A DNA stretch of 64,000 bases, taken from assembly GCF_029784165.1 (NCBI RefSeq), contig NC_073695.1:99057485-99121484 (forward strand). The letters are read 5' to 3'. Below, piece after piece: positions 12,022-22,554 of the stretch. The translations under genes and the position numbers were made by a program. Source of the stretch: Wyeomyia smithii (taxonomy: Eukaryota > Arthropoda > Insecta > Diptera > Culicidae). Position 1 is the stretch's first letter. The number at the start of each line of letters is the position of its first letter. The notes beneath the pieces are model-generated. The model was not told the origin of the DNA and did not search any database. It was given only the letters and a program-made list of their open reading frames with translations.

Positions 12022-12149
12022 AGTTATATACAAGTGAATACGTCTTGGTTGAACGAATGAACAAATACGAATGTGCTATATTTCTTTCTAAACTACTGAC
12101 ATTATTATTACTTAGCATACTATGACCATTTCCGTTTTCTACTTTAACA
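12022..12149 (-). repeat. LTR of the deleted copia element (5' LTR)
   Basis: Partner of the 10692-10819 LTR. Its first base pair has changed (AG in place of TG on the plus strand), and it ends in CTTTAACA. The divergence between the two LTRs shows that the insertion is not recent. Confidence 0.85.
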
Positions 12150-12559
12150 GTTTTGCTATAAATTCAGTTTCCTAAAGAAAAATAAGAAAAGATTCTGCTA
12201 TTTTTTGTGAATCAAAATTTATTATTCATTTAGAAATTTTTGCATATTGAAAAAAAAACTAACCGTGTATACTTTTTTTACATGGCTGCATTTCTTCCCT
12301 ACAATTCTTTCTCTCAGACAGTTTTTATTTACAATCAAAATTTTCTGAATACAATAGACCATTTTACGAGACTTTTCTGAACTCAATTCATGAATGAAAT
12401 TTTGACAGAAAACTCGGAACCGCTGACATAACGCACGTAAAAGCAATATCAATATCAGCAGGATCCGTGACACCTGTCAGTTCGTAAAATGGTCTGTGCT
12501 TTGAAAGCTGGGCAAAATCCTTTCAAATCGCCTGAAAATACGCGAAAATTTAATCGGCA
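12150..12559. other. Spacer, no feature recognised
   Basis: AT-rich sequence between the copia element and the long inverted-repeat element. Short open frames on the minus strand (12222-12473) show no known domain. Confidence 0.3.
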
Positions 12560-13509
12560 ATTTTTGATTTGAATGAAACTTTGCACACGTATTTGGCTTA
12601 GCAAACTGAGCATTTTTCACTGGTGGAGAGATTTTTCACACCCATGAGTTACATTCTAAAAGGGCGTATGCCTTTTGGCATAGGTTTTATTCGAAGCATT
12701 GTAGCCCAGGTTGTATAGAAAACCTGTCTGAGAATAAGTTGTAGCGAATCGAAAATGCATCATAAAAAATATACACTGTACAAAAAACATTTTTTGACCA
12801 AAAAAAATTGAAAATAAACATTAAATTTCAATTTAAAAAAAAAGAGTTGAATTTTTTTTTTTTTAAGAAACTTGACGTTAATATGCAACTTTTAAAAAAA
12901 AGTCCAGGATGGAGAAATGAAAATTAATATTTTTATGGTAGATTATTTTTTTATGAAAATTCTAATTCAAACATTTTTCAAAATATTTGTATTCTGATGA
13001 TTTTAAAAGATGCAAATAGTCATTTTGAACCAAAAAGCTCTTGGTAGTAAACATTCTAAAGGCATCGGTTTTCGAGTTATTTTTAATTTAAGCTCAAAAA
13101 ATTATTAATATTTCGGAAAATACACGTTTTTCTTCATTTGTCCATGGTTCTCCAGCAAAAACCATACGTTCATTGGAATGCGTGATCAAAAATATACAAT
13201 TCATTCTTTGACAACAAAACGATTGGGCGAACGGTTCTCAAGAAAAGAGTTAAATGTTTTAAGTGATATAAATAAATATATATAAAAATCAAATATTTAT
13301 TTTCGAGTTTTATTAACTAAGGAACATATTTTTTTATGACATAGATACTTTACAGAACTAGTTTCACCTTATATTTTATATACATCATAAGTAAATGACT
13401 CGTCATCTTTTGAAAACAGCTTCGTTTGTATCTTATTTTCTGAAATCGGAACAAAAGAGTAATACTTTTGAGTGGCAGCTTTTATTATAGATTTTTTGAA
13501 AATATTGCT

Positions 13510-14076
13510 TCATTCTGTTACTCCTTGTTCATATTTTTCATATAATACCCAACTAAATGACATTTTTGATGAATTTTTATTACTTTTCTGATTAGACCAA
13601 TCATACAATTCTTTTGCGCTTGTAATGGGATGTTCATGTTCTTTAGCTAAACTTGTATTTCCTGCCATTCTTTTTAATATGCCACCAATCGCATCGCATA
13701 GGCCTTTACCATGAGAAGTCGCAAAAAAATGCCACTCTGCATCGTCGTTATATTTTGTTTTGAACTTGCAAAGACTTGCAAAGTTTTTTCTATTTTTATA
13801 TTGTGAGGCAGCTCCATCAGACATTAATATCGCTTTTTTCAACTCTATTGTTGTTTTCAAAAAACTCATTAGTTTGGCAATGAACACCTGAACCACAACA
13901 GTATCATGATGGAGTACTTCCGATATTATGATGAAGCTGATATTCTTAAGTGTTCCAGATTCTGAATAGTAAACAACGAAGGGATGAATGATGGCTTGAC
14001 TATCATTCCAATAACTACACGAATCACAAATTGATAAAGACGTATTAAAATGAGCTTGACTGTTCAATATTTTCAA
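13510..14076 (-). pseudogene. Remnant of an unassigned transposon-associated protein
   Basis: A 188-codon open stretch has no ATG start (the first codon is TTG and the reading continues from decayed sequence upstream), so it is 5'-truncated. It contains YWNDSQAIIHPFVVYY, ISEVLHHDTVVVQVF, LMSDGAASQYKNRKNF and EWHFFATSHGKGLCDAIGG. The spaced acidic residues (D in HHD, D in SDG, D in CDAIGG) could belong to a DDE-type nuclease, which is inference. I recall this motif series from uncharacterised, often multicopy proteins of arthropods and cnidarians but cannot name the family. Its position between long inverted arms suggests it is the element's own transposase or accessory protein. Confidence 0.55.
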
Positions 14077-14572
14077 TTTTGCAATAACGTTTTCGTTTAA
14101 TTTGCGTAAGCTTGATGATCAGGAAAGGGTTTACAGCATTTGGGCTTGGTGTATAGAGATGAGTGACTTTTCACCTACGCACACTAGTAAACGTGTAAAC
14201 CCGTGTAAAGTTGCTTTTGTTTCTTCTAACCTGTAAATAATCGCATCTCGTTACTTCGACTTTTATCACCATTTTTGGTCGATTATATTTAGCGCCTTCT
14301 TCCGAATTCTGATCACGAATGAGAAAATTTATTCAGAAACAAGTTTGAAACATATAATGAGTGTTCAACTGAATTTTTGTCCAGCTGCTAAAAACATAGC
14401 ATTGCAAACAAAACAGCTATTTATAAATATTTTCCCCAACCAGTGGCACTAGCACATTCGTACGTAAAAAGGTCTATTCCATTTTCACTTTATTCATCTT
14501 CACAAAATGCAAACTGTTACTAACACATCTGGAGTAGTGCAATCGTATTTATATACGAAAACAGATATTATA

Positions 14573-15365
14573 CACTCAAAATATTTTTCACGTTATTGTT
14601 ACGTGAAATATTCCTGTACTTATTCATTTTCTGTCATTTTTCATGATTTATGTGACAAACATAACATCTACGTGAAAATCACATGCATACTATGTTTTAT
14701 CACGTAGTATCTACGTGAACTTGGCAACGTCAAACAGAATGAACTCTCTCTGCGCGAAAATATACAAGAATCAAAATGGCGAAGCTGTTGTGTAATTCGG
14801 TCTCTGAACATAAAATTAATTTCATCGATGGCTTGCCAACGAGTGTGATTTAGAAAAACCATAAGAATTCGACATGGAATCTTTAGCTTACAGATTTAGC
14901 ACAGATTCAGTTCAAAGATCCAGGAGCTACCTGAACATAAACAGTAGCAGCTAACAGTAATTATAGACAGTGAATGTCTTAATATTTGTCAGTTTTAATG
15001 TCGTTCAATCCATTTTCGAATTGGAAATTTTGCATGCCCGTGCGATTTATCTAGCAACATATTTCAAAAAATTCTGAAATCTAATTTCTCTCTTAAGAAT
15101 TTGGGAAACCACAATCGAAATTAATACGTTTTATAAAACGTAGTAGCTATTCGTTAATCAAATGCTTTTCACTTTGCCGGTAGTTAAATTCTACGTGAAA
15201 ATCACATGAAACGCATATGTCTACTGAATAATATTCACAGGATAAATCATCTCAACAGATCATGATGAACTCAAATGACAATCACGTAAAATCTACGTGA
15301 AAATGACAGTGGAAAATATTCACATAACTTTTCCGGTAATCATAACGTGAAAAATATTGTGAGTG
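14573..15365. mobile_element. MITE nested in the long inverted-repeat element
   Basis: Left end CACTCAAAATATTTTTCACG and right end, in reverse complement, CACTCACAATATTTTTCACG match over about 20 bases. Both are followed by inverted copies of a TTTTCACGTAGATTTTACGTGA-like subterminal motif, so ACGTGA/TCACGT words are dense at both ends. It has no coding capacity. I could not settle the target duplication. Confidence 0.7.
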
Positions 15366-16197
15366 CAGTAGTTATTGGTTGCGTACTTTACAAACAGTTA
15401 TTATTAGTAAACAAGTAGGTAGTGTTGCACGACAAACATATTTTTTTTTTATAAAACATTCGGCAAGGGGGAACGTGTAGGTAGGCTAAGGTTTAGCGCT
15501 TGAGTTATTCATCCAATCGCTTTGTTGTCAAAGAATGAATTGTATATTTTTGATCGAGCATTCCAATGAACGTATGGTTTTTGCTGGAGAACCATGGACA
15601 AATTAAGAAAAACGTGTATTTTTCGAAATATTAATAATTTTTCGAGCTTAAACTAAAAATAACTCGAAACCCGATGCCTTTAGAATGTTTACTACCGAGA
15701 GCTTTTTGATTCAAAATGACTATCTGCATTTTTTAAAGTCAGCAGAATACAAATATTTTGAAAAATGTTTGAATTAGAATTTTTATAAAAAAATTAATCC
15801 ACCATAAAAAAAATATTTTTCATTTCTCCATCCTGGACTTTTTTTAAAAGTTGCGTATTAACGTCAAGCTTCTTTAAAAAAAATAAAAAAAAATTCAACT
15901 CTTCTTTTTTAAATTGAAATTTGATGTTTATTTTTAATTTTTTCTGGTCAAAAAAATTTTTTTTTGTACAGTGTATATTTTTGATGGTGCATTTTTAATT
16001 CCCTACAACTCATTCTTAGACAGTTTTTCTATACAACCAACGGTTTCTGGGCTACAACGCTTCGAATAAAACCTATGCCAAAAGGCATACGCCCTTTTAG
16101 AATGTAACTCATGGGTGTAAAAAATCTCTCCACCTGTGAAAAATGCTCAGTTTGCTAAGCCAAATACGTGTGCAAAGTTTCATTCAAATCAAAAATG

Positions 16198-16350
16198 GTC
16201 GATATTCGACGATCTTGCTCTGCTTTGAAATGATAACCTATACCAAAATGCATACACCCTTTTAGGAAATTAGTAATGATTCTGAAACATTTCTCTGCCT
16301 GTGAATAATACGCAGTTTGCTAAGCCAAACGTATGCAAAGTTTAATCAAA
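16198..16350. repeat. Second, decayed unit of the right arm end
   Basis: The phrase running from ACACCCTTTTAGGAAATTAG through CAGTTTGCTAAGCCAAACG and TGCAAAGTTTAATC repeats, with about 165-bp spacing, the outer end of the right arm (16088-16197). The arm terminus therefore carried at least two tandem units, or the element extends further out than the matched arms. Confidence 0.6.
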
Positions 16351-16957
16351 AACATCATATCAAGAAGACTGGCATCTCTAGATCGATCCCATACAAATGA
16401 CAAGCGTCAAATCAAACAGCTCACTCCATCTATCAAAGGTGGAAGTTTGCATCGCTCCGAAAATAGAGTGGGCGTATGTGGTAGTCCAACATGTGGGTTC
16501 AGCTTGCATTCGCATCGCCAGCATACACACTAGCATGCGTCAGTTACACTTTTACTCGAAAGACTGCGCTGCCAAAACTGTCGATCAATCTCAGGCAGAG
16601 TTCCCAGTCTTCTTGATACGATGTTTTGGTTTAATTCAAATCAAAAATGGAAACGCTATATTTTTTATTCGTTAGTTTTTCAAAATACAAAGGTAGCCCT
16701 AATTTTTACACGCTCCTGTCGTTTTCGATGTTTAATTTTAAACATCGAAAAGGACAACGAATCACACGCATTTTTGTGTTAACTGATATAAGCGTGCAAA
16801 AAGAAACGTCAAATACTAACAAAAAATTTATTGTAAACGAACCAACGTAAATACGCGGAAAACGTTTACAGCCGGTTAGCAGGAACGTGTGAAAACGGCC
16901 CAACTTACGTTTTATGTAGATATTCAATCTATTCAATCAAGGTTTCAGTGATTAAAA

Positions 16958-17347
16958 ATGGCCCAAACAACAATTTCCAACCAATCGACTCTTCTACCTC
17001 TCGGTAATTACTATTTCTCTTGTTTTTCTAAATTACTATTGTTAGCTTCACACAGAGTTGGTGGATAAATGTATCGGTTCTAGAATACACATTATAATGA
17101 AGAATGATAAAGAAATTGTCGGAACGCTGCTGGGATTTGACGATTTTGTCAACATGCTGCTGGAGGACGTTACAGAATACGAAAATACCCCGGAAGGGCG
17201 ACGAATTACAAAGTTAGATCAGATTCTACTAAATGGGAACAACATAACCATGGTGAGTTGAGCAATGTTGGCCTTTTGGCAATTTGTTTTTTTAAAATAT
17301 TTTTGTTTTAGTTGGTGCCTGGAGGAGAGCTAACAGAAACTACTTAA
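16958..17347 (+). CDS. LSm5: U6 snRNA-associated Sm-like protein LSm5
   Basis: Exons are 16958-17003, 17056-17252 and 17312-17347, with GT-AG introns of 52 and 59 bp. The product is 92 residues, against 91 in human. It starts MAQTTISNQSTLLPLELVDK. The Sm1 motif is around IGSRIHIIMKNDKEIVGTLL and GFDDFVNMLLEDVTEYE. The Sm2 part holds RITKLDQILLNGNNITM plus LVPGGE from the last exon. LSm5 is one of seven subunits of the LSm2-8 ring, which binds the U6 snRNA 3' end in the nucleus, and of the LSm1-7 ring used in cytoplasmic mRNA decapping. The ATG at 16958 is the first in frame and gives the conserved N-terminus. The frame starting at the TTG at 17058 is only exon 2. The gene is convergent with the secreted orphan at 17509-18106, 162 bp away. 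Confidence 0.96.
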
Positions 17348-17449
17348 AAATAAGCAAGTATTTTTTAGACTCAACAATTTATTAAAACAATGTGGTTAAG
17401 CAGACATATTTTGTTATGTTTTAAGAGAAAATATCACTAAACCAATCAG

Positions 17450-17455
17450 TTTATT
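17450..17455 (-). terminator. Poly(A) signal of the 17509-18106 gene
   Basis: AATAAA on the minus strand, about 55 bases past the stop codon of the secreted orphan. It lies in the 160-bp gap between two convergent genes, so the 3' ends of their transcripts may come close or overlap. Confidence 0.6.
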
Positions 17456-17508
17456 GCAGAAATTTAAAACTGTCTCAGTGGAATTAGTTACTTTAGACAA
17501 GCTATTAC

Positions 17509-18106
17509 TTAAACTACAACAGATAAAATCACTGGATCGGCTGCGACTTCATTGATTTTTACTGCAATATCTTCTCCAGAACCATTCAGTACGATAACAT
17601 CGAGGTTGCTTTTTGTAGTAGAAAAATTGATGCTACCAATATTTGTAGTTGGAGTTACAGTTACTGTGGCTGTACTAGCGGTAGACACAGTAGCGGAACT
17701 AGTGTTTACCTCAGTTACAGTAGAAAGCTTTAGCTTATCGGTTTTCGTAGACGCTTCAGTAGTAGCATTGTCTGGAGTAACGGTTACTTTTACTATTTCG
17801 ACAGACCCATTATTGAACACAGTAGATAAATTCTGCACTGCCAACTGATGATGATTGGGGGAAAATGTAATCGATTGTAGCGAGGATAGATCAAACGGTT
17901 GAATAGCTGTGTGTATGTTTCTGCTTGTCTCAAGAGAACGTTCAATGTTGGCAAGTGTGTCACCAGTATCATTTCCTGTTGGGGCACTGTAACTGGCACT
18001 TAGCACCGCTATGATCTACGAAAAAACAACCATTGTTTGGTAACATATGATAGTAGTTTACAGATGAAAACAGACAATGACTCACCATGAGTAAGAGTGC
18101 AAACAT
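17509..18106 (-). CDS. Secreted Ser/Thr-rich orphan protein
   Basis: Exon 1 (18086-18106) encodes only MFALLLM. A GTGAGT donor, a 70-bp intron and a TTTTTTCGTAG acceptor lead into exon 2 (17509-18015). The joined 175-residue protein starts MFALLLMIIAVLSASYSAPT, a clear signal peptide with cleavage probably after ASYS. The mature part has many N-glycosylation sequons (NDT, NLS, NGS, NAT, NTS, NFS) and a Val/Thr/Ser-rich stretch (residues about 85-130) that looks O-glycosylated or beta-structured. No Cys pattern or known domain is visible. The upstream frame that continues past the ATG begins only at a TTG, so the ATG at 18106 is preferred. I do not recognise the family. A secreted structural or mucin-like role is inference. 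Confidence 0.72.
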
Positions 18107-18750
18107 TTCGTCAATACTGCTGCGAACACAGGACACTTGGCAACTGATCTGCTCACGCAGCACGGGTAGACTGAACTGTTTATTCTGTACGATCAAGATT
18201 CCGAGAGGCAACCAAAAAATCGAACCACCTTGTGAAGTGCCTGGCACCGACCTTAAAACGTTCAAAGTGTTCGCAGAAAAGCGTTGCGAACGGTATTAAT
18301 CATTCAATCGCCGATCGTTGATCACTATTTGGCATGTCAATTAGCGCTATCCCAATCAGCACTGATCTGGTGACCTACGTCGTAGTGCTGATAGGCGTTT
18401 ATGTAGAAATTTTTAAAACAACTGCGATTCAAAATTGTCAGATTTATGCAAAATTGTGCTTATCTAATTTAATTAACTGGCGCTAAATATTGAAACTAAT
18501 AATTTGATCTCGAGTATGTTGGTTACTAGACAAAACCAGTATGGAAAGATTAGTATGTTTATTATACTACATCTATAATTAATACCCTTATAAGTCGAAC
18601 TTTTATTCAATAATCTGTTGTAACAATCTGTTGTGCTTTTCCGCCATAGGTAAAGTCCTTTCTTTAACCATTCGTTTTGCTTAAAAACAGATTTCCAAAA
18701 TTTTCTCGAACGTTGCCGTAAATACCGGATTTATAAAAAACAGTCCATAG
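18107..18750. other. Upstream region of the secreted orphan
   Basis: Probably holds the 5' untranslated region and promoter of the minus-strand gene ending at 17509. I see no TATA box. An initiator-like TCAGT word exists on the minus strand near 18170 but is not decisive. Confidence 0.3.
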
Positions 18751-18751
18751 G

Positions 18752-19614
18752 TAGAATAAATTTAATGGACGTGTTAATTTGCTAGAACACGAAATTGCAG
18801 TTCCTGAATTCTAGTTTTGAGGCTAAGCAAATTCAAGTGTTTGCCTGTTATAACCTGTTACAAGGGTAGTTTATGCCAGGGATTGAATTTAATACATGAC
18901 ATGATAAAAATGGGTATTCTTATCCGATTTTTAAACACTTCGTTTCTTAAGGAATATTTCAACAATTATTTTCTGGTAATGATTATTTTTTAATGGAAAA
19001 AGACCAGTTATTTGACGTGTCATTCAGTGGTTACTATCATTGAAAAAAATCTAGGTAGCGCCAAACAAATTTACGGAGGTCATAAATAACTTACAAAAAT
19101 GTGTTTTCATAAGAAATTCAAATTTTCCACACTTATTCTAAATCTGGAAAGAAAATTTGTCATCAAGGGCTATATGATTCAAAATAGCTATTAACATCAT
19201 ATTCCATAATTGAAATGTAAACAATTTCGAAAACGTTGAAGACGAAAAAAATGTTCTAAAACATACCTTTAAAAAAGTCATCGTACATTTCTCCATTCTT
19301 TTTGACGAAAAAATTTGGAATAGCTTCAAATTGTCATTGTCATTGTTAAGTGTATAGCCCGTGCTTTCCGCTATTTTAATCCTTCCCGTTGCACGTGTCG
19401 GCATGTGCGATATTCTGGATTCACATGGGTGGTCGTGTCCGTGTCCTCCCCTGGGTAGGCGCAATGTCCGGCCAGGTTCTGGTACATTAACTTCTTACTA
19501 ACCCCATTCCCATTTTGTTACATTCAAAGATGTTGAAGAAAAATAACTATTTGCAACAATATAATATAATGATAAAAGATATAGTAACGTTCAAAATATG
19601 ATTGATCGTCACGA
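18752..19614. repeat. Tandem duplication, copy 1 (863 bp)
   Basis: Begins TAGAATAAATTTAATGGACG and ends GATCGTCACGA. It is almost identical to 19627-20490: I count about five differences (ATGG/ACGG, a C/T near 18930, one T-run length, a C/T near 19370, and a two-base swap near 19420). The content is non-coding. The equivalent minus-strand open frames in both copies (19138-19464 and 20014-20340) have no recognised domain. Confidence 0.92.
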
Positions 19615-19626
19615 ATCAATCACGAA

Positions 19627-20490
19627 TAGAATAAATTTAACGGACGTGTTAATTTGCTAGAACACGAAATTGCAGTTCCTGAATTCTAGTTTTGAGGCTA
19701 AGCAAATTCAAGTGTTTGCCTGTTATAACCTGTTACAAGGGTAGTTTATGCCAGGGATTGAATTTAATACATGACATGATAAAAATGGGTATTCTTATTC
19801 GATTTTTAAACACTTCGTTTCTTAAGGAATATTTCAACAATTATTTTCTGGTAATGATTATTTTTTTAATGGAAAAAGACCAGTTATTTGACGTGTCATT
19901 CAGTGGTTACTATCATTGAAAAAAATCTAGGTAGCGCCAAACAAATTTACGGAGGTCATAAATAACTTACAAAAATGTGTTTTCATAAGAAATTCAAATT
20001 TTCCACACTTATTCTAAATCTGGAAAGAAAATTTGTCATCAAGGGCTATATGATTCAAAATAGCTATTAACATCATATTCCATAATTGAAATGTAAACAA
20101 TTTCGAAAACGTTGAAGACGAAAAAAATGTTCTAAAACATACCTTTAAAAAAGTCATCGTACATTTCTCCATTCTTTTTGACGAAAAAATTTGGAATAGC
20201 TTCAAATTGTCATTGTCATTGTTAAGTGTATAGCCCGTGCTTTCCGTTATTTTAATCCTTCCCGTTGCACGTGTCGGCATGTGCGATATTCTGGAATCAC
20301 ATGGGTGGTCGTGTCCGTGTCCTCCCCTGGGTAGGCGCAATGTCCGGCCAGGTTCTGGTACATTAACTTCTTACTAACCCCATTCCCATTTTGTTACATT
20401 CAAAGATGTTGAAGAAAAATAACTATTTGCAACAATATAATATAATGATAAAAGATATAGTAACGTTCAAAATATGATTGATCGTCACGA
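19627..20490. repeat. Tandem duplication, copy 2 (864 bp)
   Basis: Second copy of the unit at 18752-19614, offset by 875-876 bp, with a 12-bp spacer (TCAATCACGAA region) between copies. High identity implies a very recent duplication or an assembly-level retention of two alleles. Confidence 0.92.
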
Positions 20491-21776
20491 GTTTATAGTA
20501 ACGATCAATAATAGTTACGATAATAATAATTATAATTAGGGATTTCAAAGAAACATAAACAATGAATAATAATTGGCTTATATGTTGGCGAATCCGATGC
20601 TCGATTTCTGGGTCTATCTCTCTTTTTATTCTATCGTGTATTGGTGGGGATCGTGGAAATGCTCGTGAATGGCGCGAATTGCGAGAAAAAAATGGAAATA
20701 TGATGAAATATGATAGCAATATTGAGATTAATAATAATAACAATAACAATAAGTTAATAAAATAAAAATAATGATAATTCCAAACAAATAAGATATATAC
20801 AAACCAACTTCAAGGATAGGTCTGTCCATACATACGGCTCTTCCCAGCACGGCCACTTCAGAGTATCACAGGTCTGGACGCAAAAAGCCCCCCGAAACAT
20901 CCACCAATCCTACCCAAAATGCATAAATAAATTCTTGAACAATAACCGGCAAATACCCCCAAAGGCCCTCCGCATCCTAACCTATGGCGCTTCAGAGCAA
21001 CCATAGTAAAGAAAGGGTTAAGTAAACCACAGGTCCTGAATCGAGTGGGAAATAAAACTTCATTCCAATCAACCCGGTCACGGATGGGAGAGTTCCTCCC
21101 ACACAAGCTCTCCCACGCTCATATTTTAGCGCCATCTGGGGGGGGGGGGGGACTTAGCTTTGTACCCGATGCTTTCCTTATCTCCGTTTCGCTCATTTTA
21201 TCGCAATCTTTTGTTATATGATGAGCGAAATATGATTTGAAATAATTATGTGCAGACGTCTCCCGAATTGGGAAGATCGATAGGTAATCGGTGGGTGTTC
21301 ACCTGGCTCTTCATAGCATTATGCTAAGAAGAAGGCTGGAAGTTTTGATGAGCTTTCCCCCCCTAAAAAAAAAAAAAATTGGAATAGCTTCAAGTTGTAA
21401 CAAAAAAAAAAACAAAATCAGGGAATATTCAACTATTTTTTCAGAAGAGAGCCGTTGTGATGATCGGCTTACCGCAACCGATTGACTTTCTACAGATGCG
21501 CAATGGAGTTCACTCCAAGCAGCGCGTGCATTTTGTATTTCATGCGTCTTCGCCATTTTCCGTCATCCCTGTGTACTTCACCGTAAAAAAATCACAGGAA
21601 GGTTGTATGCAAAGCGACGACCGCAAGGTTGAAGTAGAATACTTTTACAAGAAAGATAACCCGGCTGCTTGCGTGTCAGTCATTTTTCCTAGCAAATAAA
21701 TGTTGACCGCTCATTGGCAGTATTGAAAATTCTGTGCAAATGAAGTTGAAGTATTACTCAATTTCAGTTTGCACAT
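20491..21776. other. Intergenic with simple repeats and a shared repeat end
   Basis: AT-rich trinucleotide runs occupy about 20500-20560 and 20730-20780. A G homopolymer (14 G) sits at about 21136. From about 21598 to 21710 the sequence is nearly the same as 43035-43143 (GACCGCAAGGTTGAAGTAGA, then CCGGCTGCTTGCGTGTCAGT). That segment is therefore a dispersed repeat piece and not a gene, although it is open for 80 codons. Confidence 0.5.
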
Positions 21777-21784
21777 ATAAATAC

Positions 21785-22423
21785 CAAGGTTGTTAATCGA
21801 TAACCTATCGAAAACGCCGATAACGATACCGTCTGTTATCGTTATCGACGATGACGCTTACGTCTTCAAACATTATCGTCATTGTCAAAGGCGATAACTG
21901 CTGGATGGTATCGAATCGATAACGTTTGTTTTGTTTATTAACAACCACTGCAAGACCAATTTTTGCATCATTAAATATATCATTTAGATGCATTTCAAAC
22001 GCAAATATGACAATGCAACATACCTTGCAATTCAATGCCTTGCTATTTTGTGCTACAAAAAGTGCCTTAAAAGCTAGAACAATCAAAACTCGGACATTTA
22101 TTTTCCTGATGAGAAGCGAAACATAAACAAATAAGGAAAAGTTTCTTTCTGTTGCCTAGTGATGCTTCGTCTCCAACCCTCCGAAGTGAAAAAACGTTTC
22201 CTCACCCCGTGCCTGCTTTTTGGTCAAATCGTTACATCACTCGCTACAACAGCAAACAAAATTGACATAAGACGTTAGTGAGCTGATAACGTGTAGTGAC
22301 TATCGTCATCGCCGATAACGTTAATGTTTGAAGACGCTATCGTCATCGTCAATAACGATACCATACGTTATCCGTAACGGCGATGACGATTGTCGACGAT
22401 ATTCTATCGTATTAACAACCTTG
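21785..22423. mobile_element. hAT-type MITE with 8-bp target duplication
   Basis: The ends are CAAGGTTGTTAA... and ...TTAACAACCTTG. ATAAATAC flanks both sides exactly (21777-21784 and 22424-22431). Eight-base duplications are the hAT hallmark. The subterminal regions are inverted, CG-rich copies of GATAACG/CGTTATC words (for example CGCCGATAACGATACC near 21815 against the mirror near 22370). The central part is not coding. Confidence 0.9.
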
Positions 22424-22554
22424 ATAAATACGACCTCACTAAACAGGAAAAGAACAAACTCTTTGCGGCGCAAACAAGTTTCAACTGTTTGAGTATATGT
22501 ACATGTAAATTCAAATTAAGATAATTATCTTTTGGTTAAAGCTCAGAACGAGAA

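Larger units (their letters stand above)
10692..12149 (-). mobile_element. Internally deleted Ty1/copia retrotransposon with both LTRs
   Basis: Two direct repeats of 128 bp (10692-10819 and 12022-12149) differ at roughly nine positions and flank 1.2 kb of copia-like coding debris on the minus strand. The internal part keeps gag and the start of protease, then jumps to the last part of RNase H. Integrase and reverse transcriptase are missing. I found no matching 5-bp target duplication. The element is dead as an autonomous unit. Confidence 0.88.
12560..16197. mobile_element. DNA transposon-like element with ~0.67-kb inverted arms
   Basis: Bases 12560 to about 13222 match, in reverse, about 15515-16197, at high but imperfect identity over some 660-680 bases. 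Examples are GAATGAAACTTTGCACACG at the left outer end and its complement at the right, and GTCCAGGATGGAGAAATG in mid-arm. The central 2.3 kb holds a minus-strand protein remnant (13510-14076) and a separate MITE (14573-15365). Such long terminal inverted repeats occur in several DNA transposon groups, Sola among them. I cannot assign the family. Outer ends and target duplication are not resolved. Related fragments lie at 16198-16350 and 29216-29320. Confidence 0.7.

Noticed and set aside
10692..12149. 5-bp target duplication of the copia element
   Set aside because: The flanks TTTAT and GTTTT do not match. They may be mutated or lost by recombination.
17058..17261. Single-exon frame as the whole LSm5 gene
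   Set aside because: It starts at a TTG and reads into the second intron. The spliced three-exon model restores the conserved ends.
18087..18265. N-terminal extension of the secreted orphan from the in-frame sequence upstream
   Set aside because: The extension starts only at TTG and would bury the signal peptide. The ATG at 18106 gives a proper one.
21457..21699. 80-codon plus-strand frame
   Set aside because: The second half is a dispersed repeat also found at 43035-43143, so the frame is probably chance.
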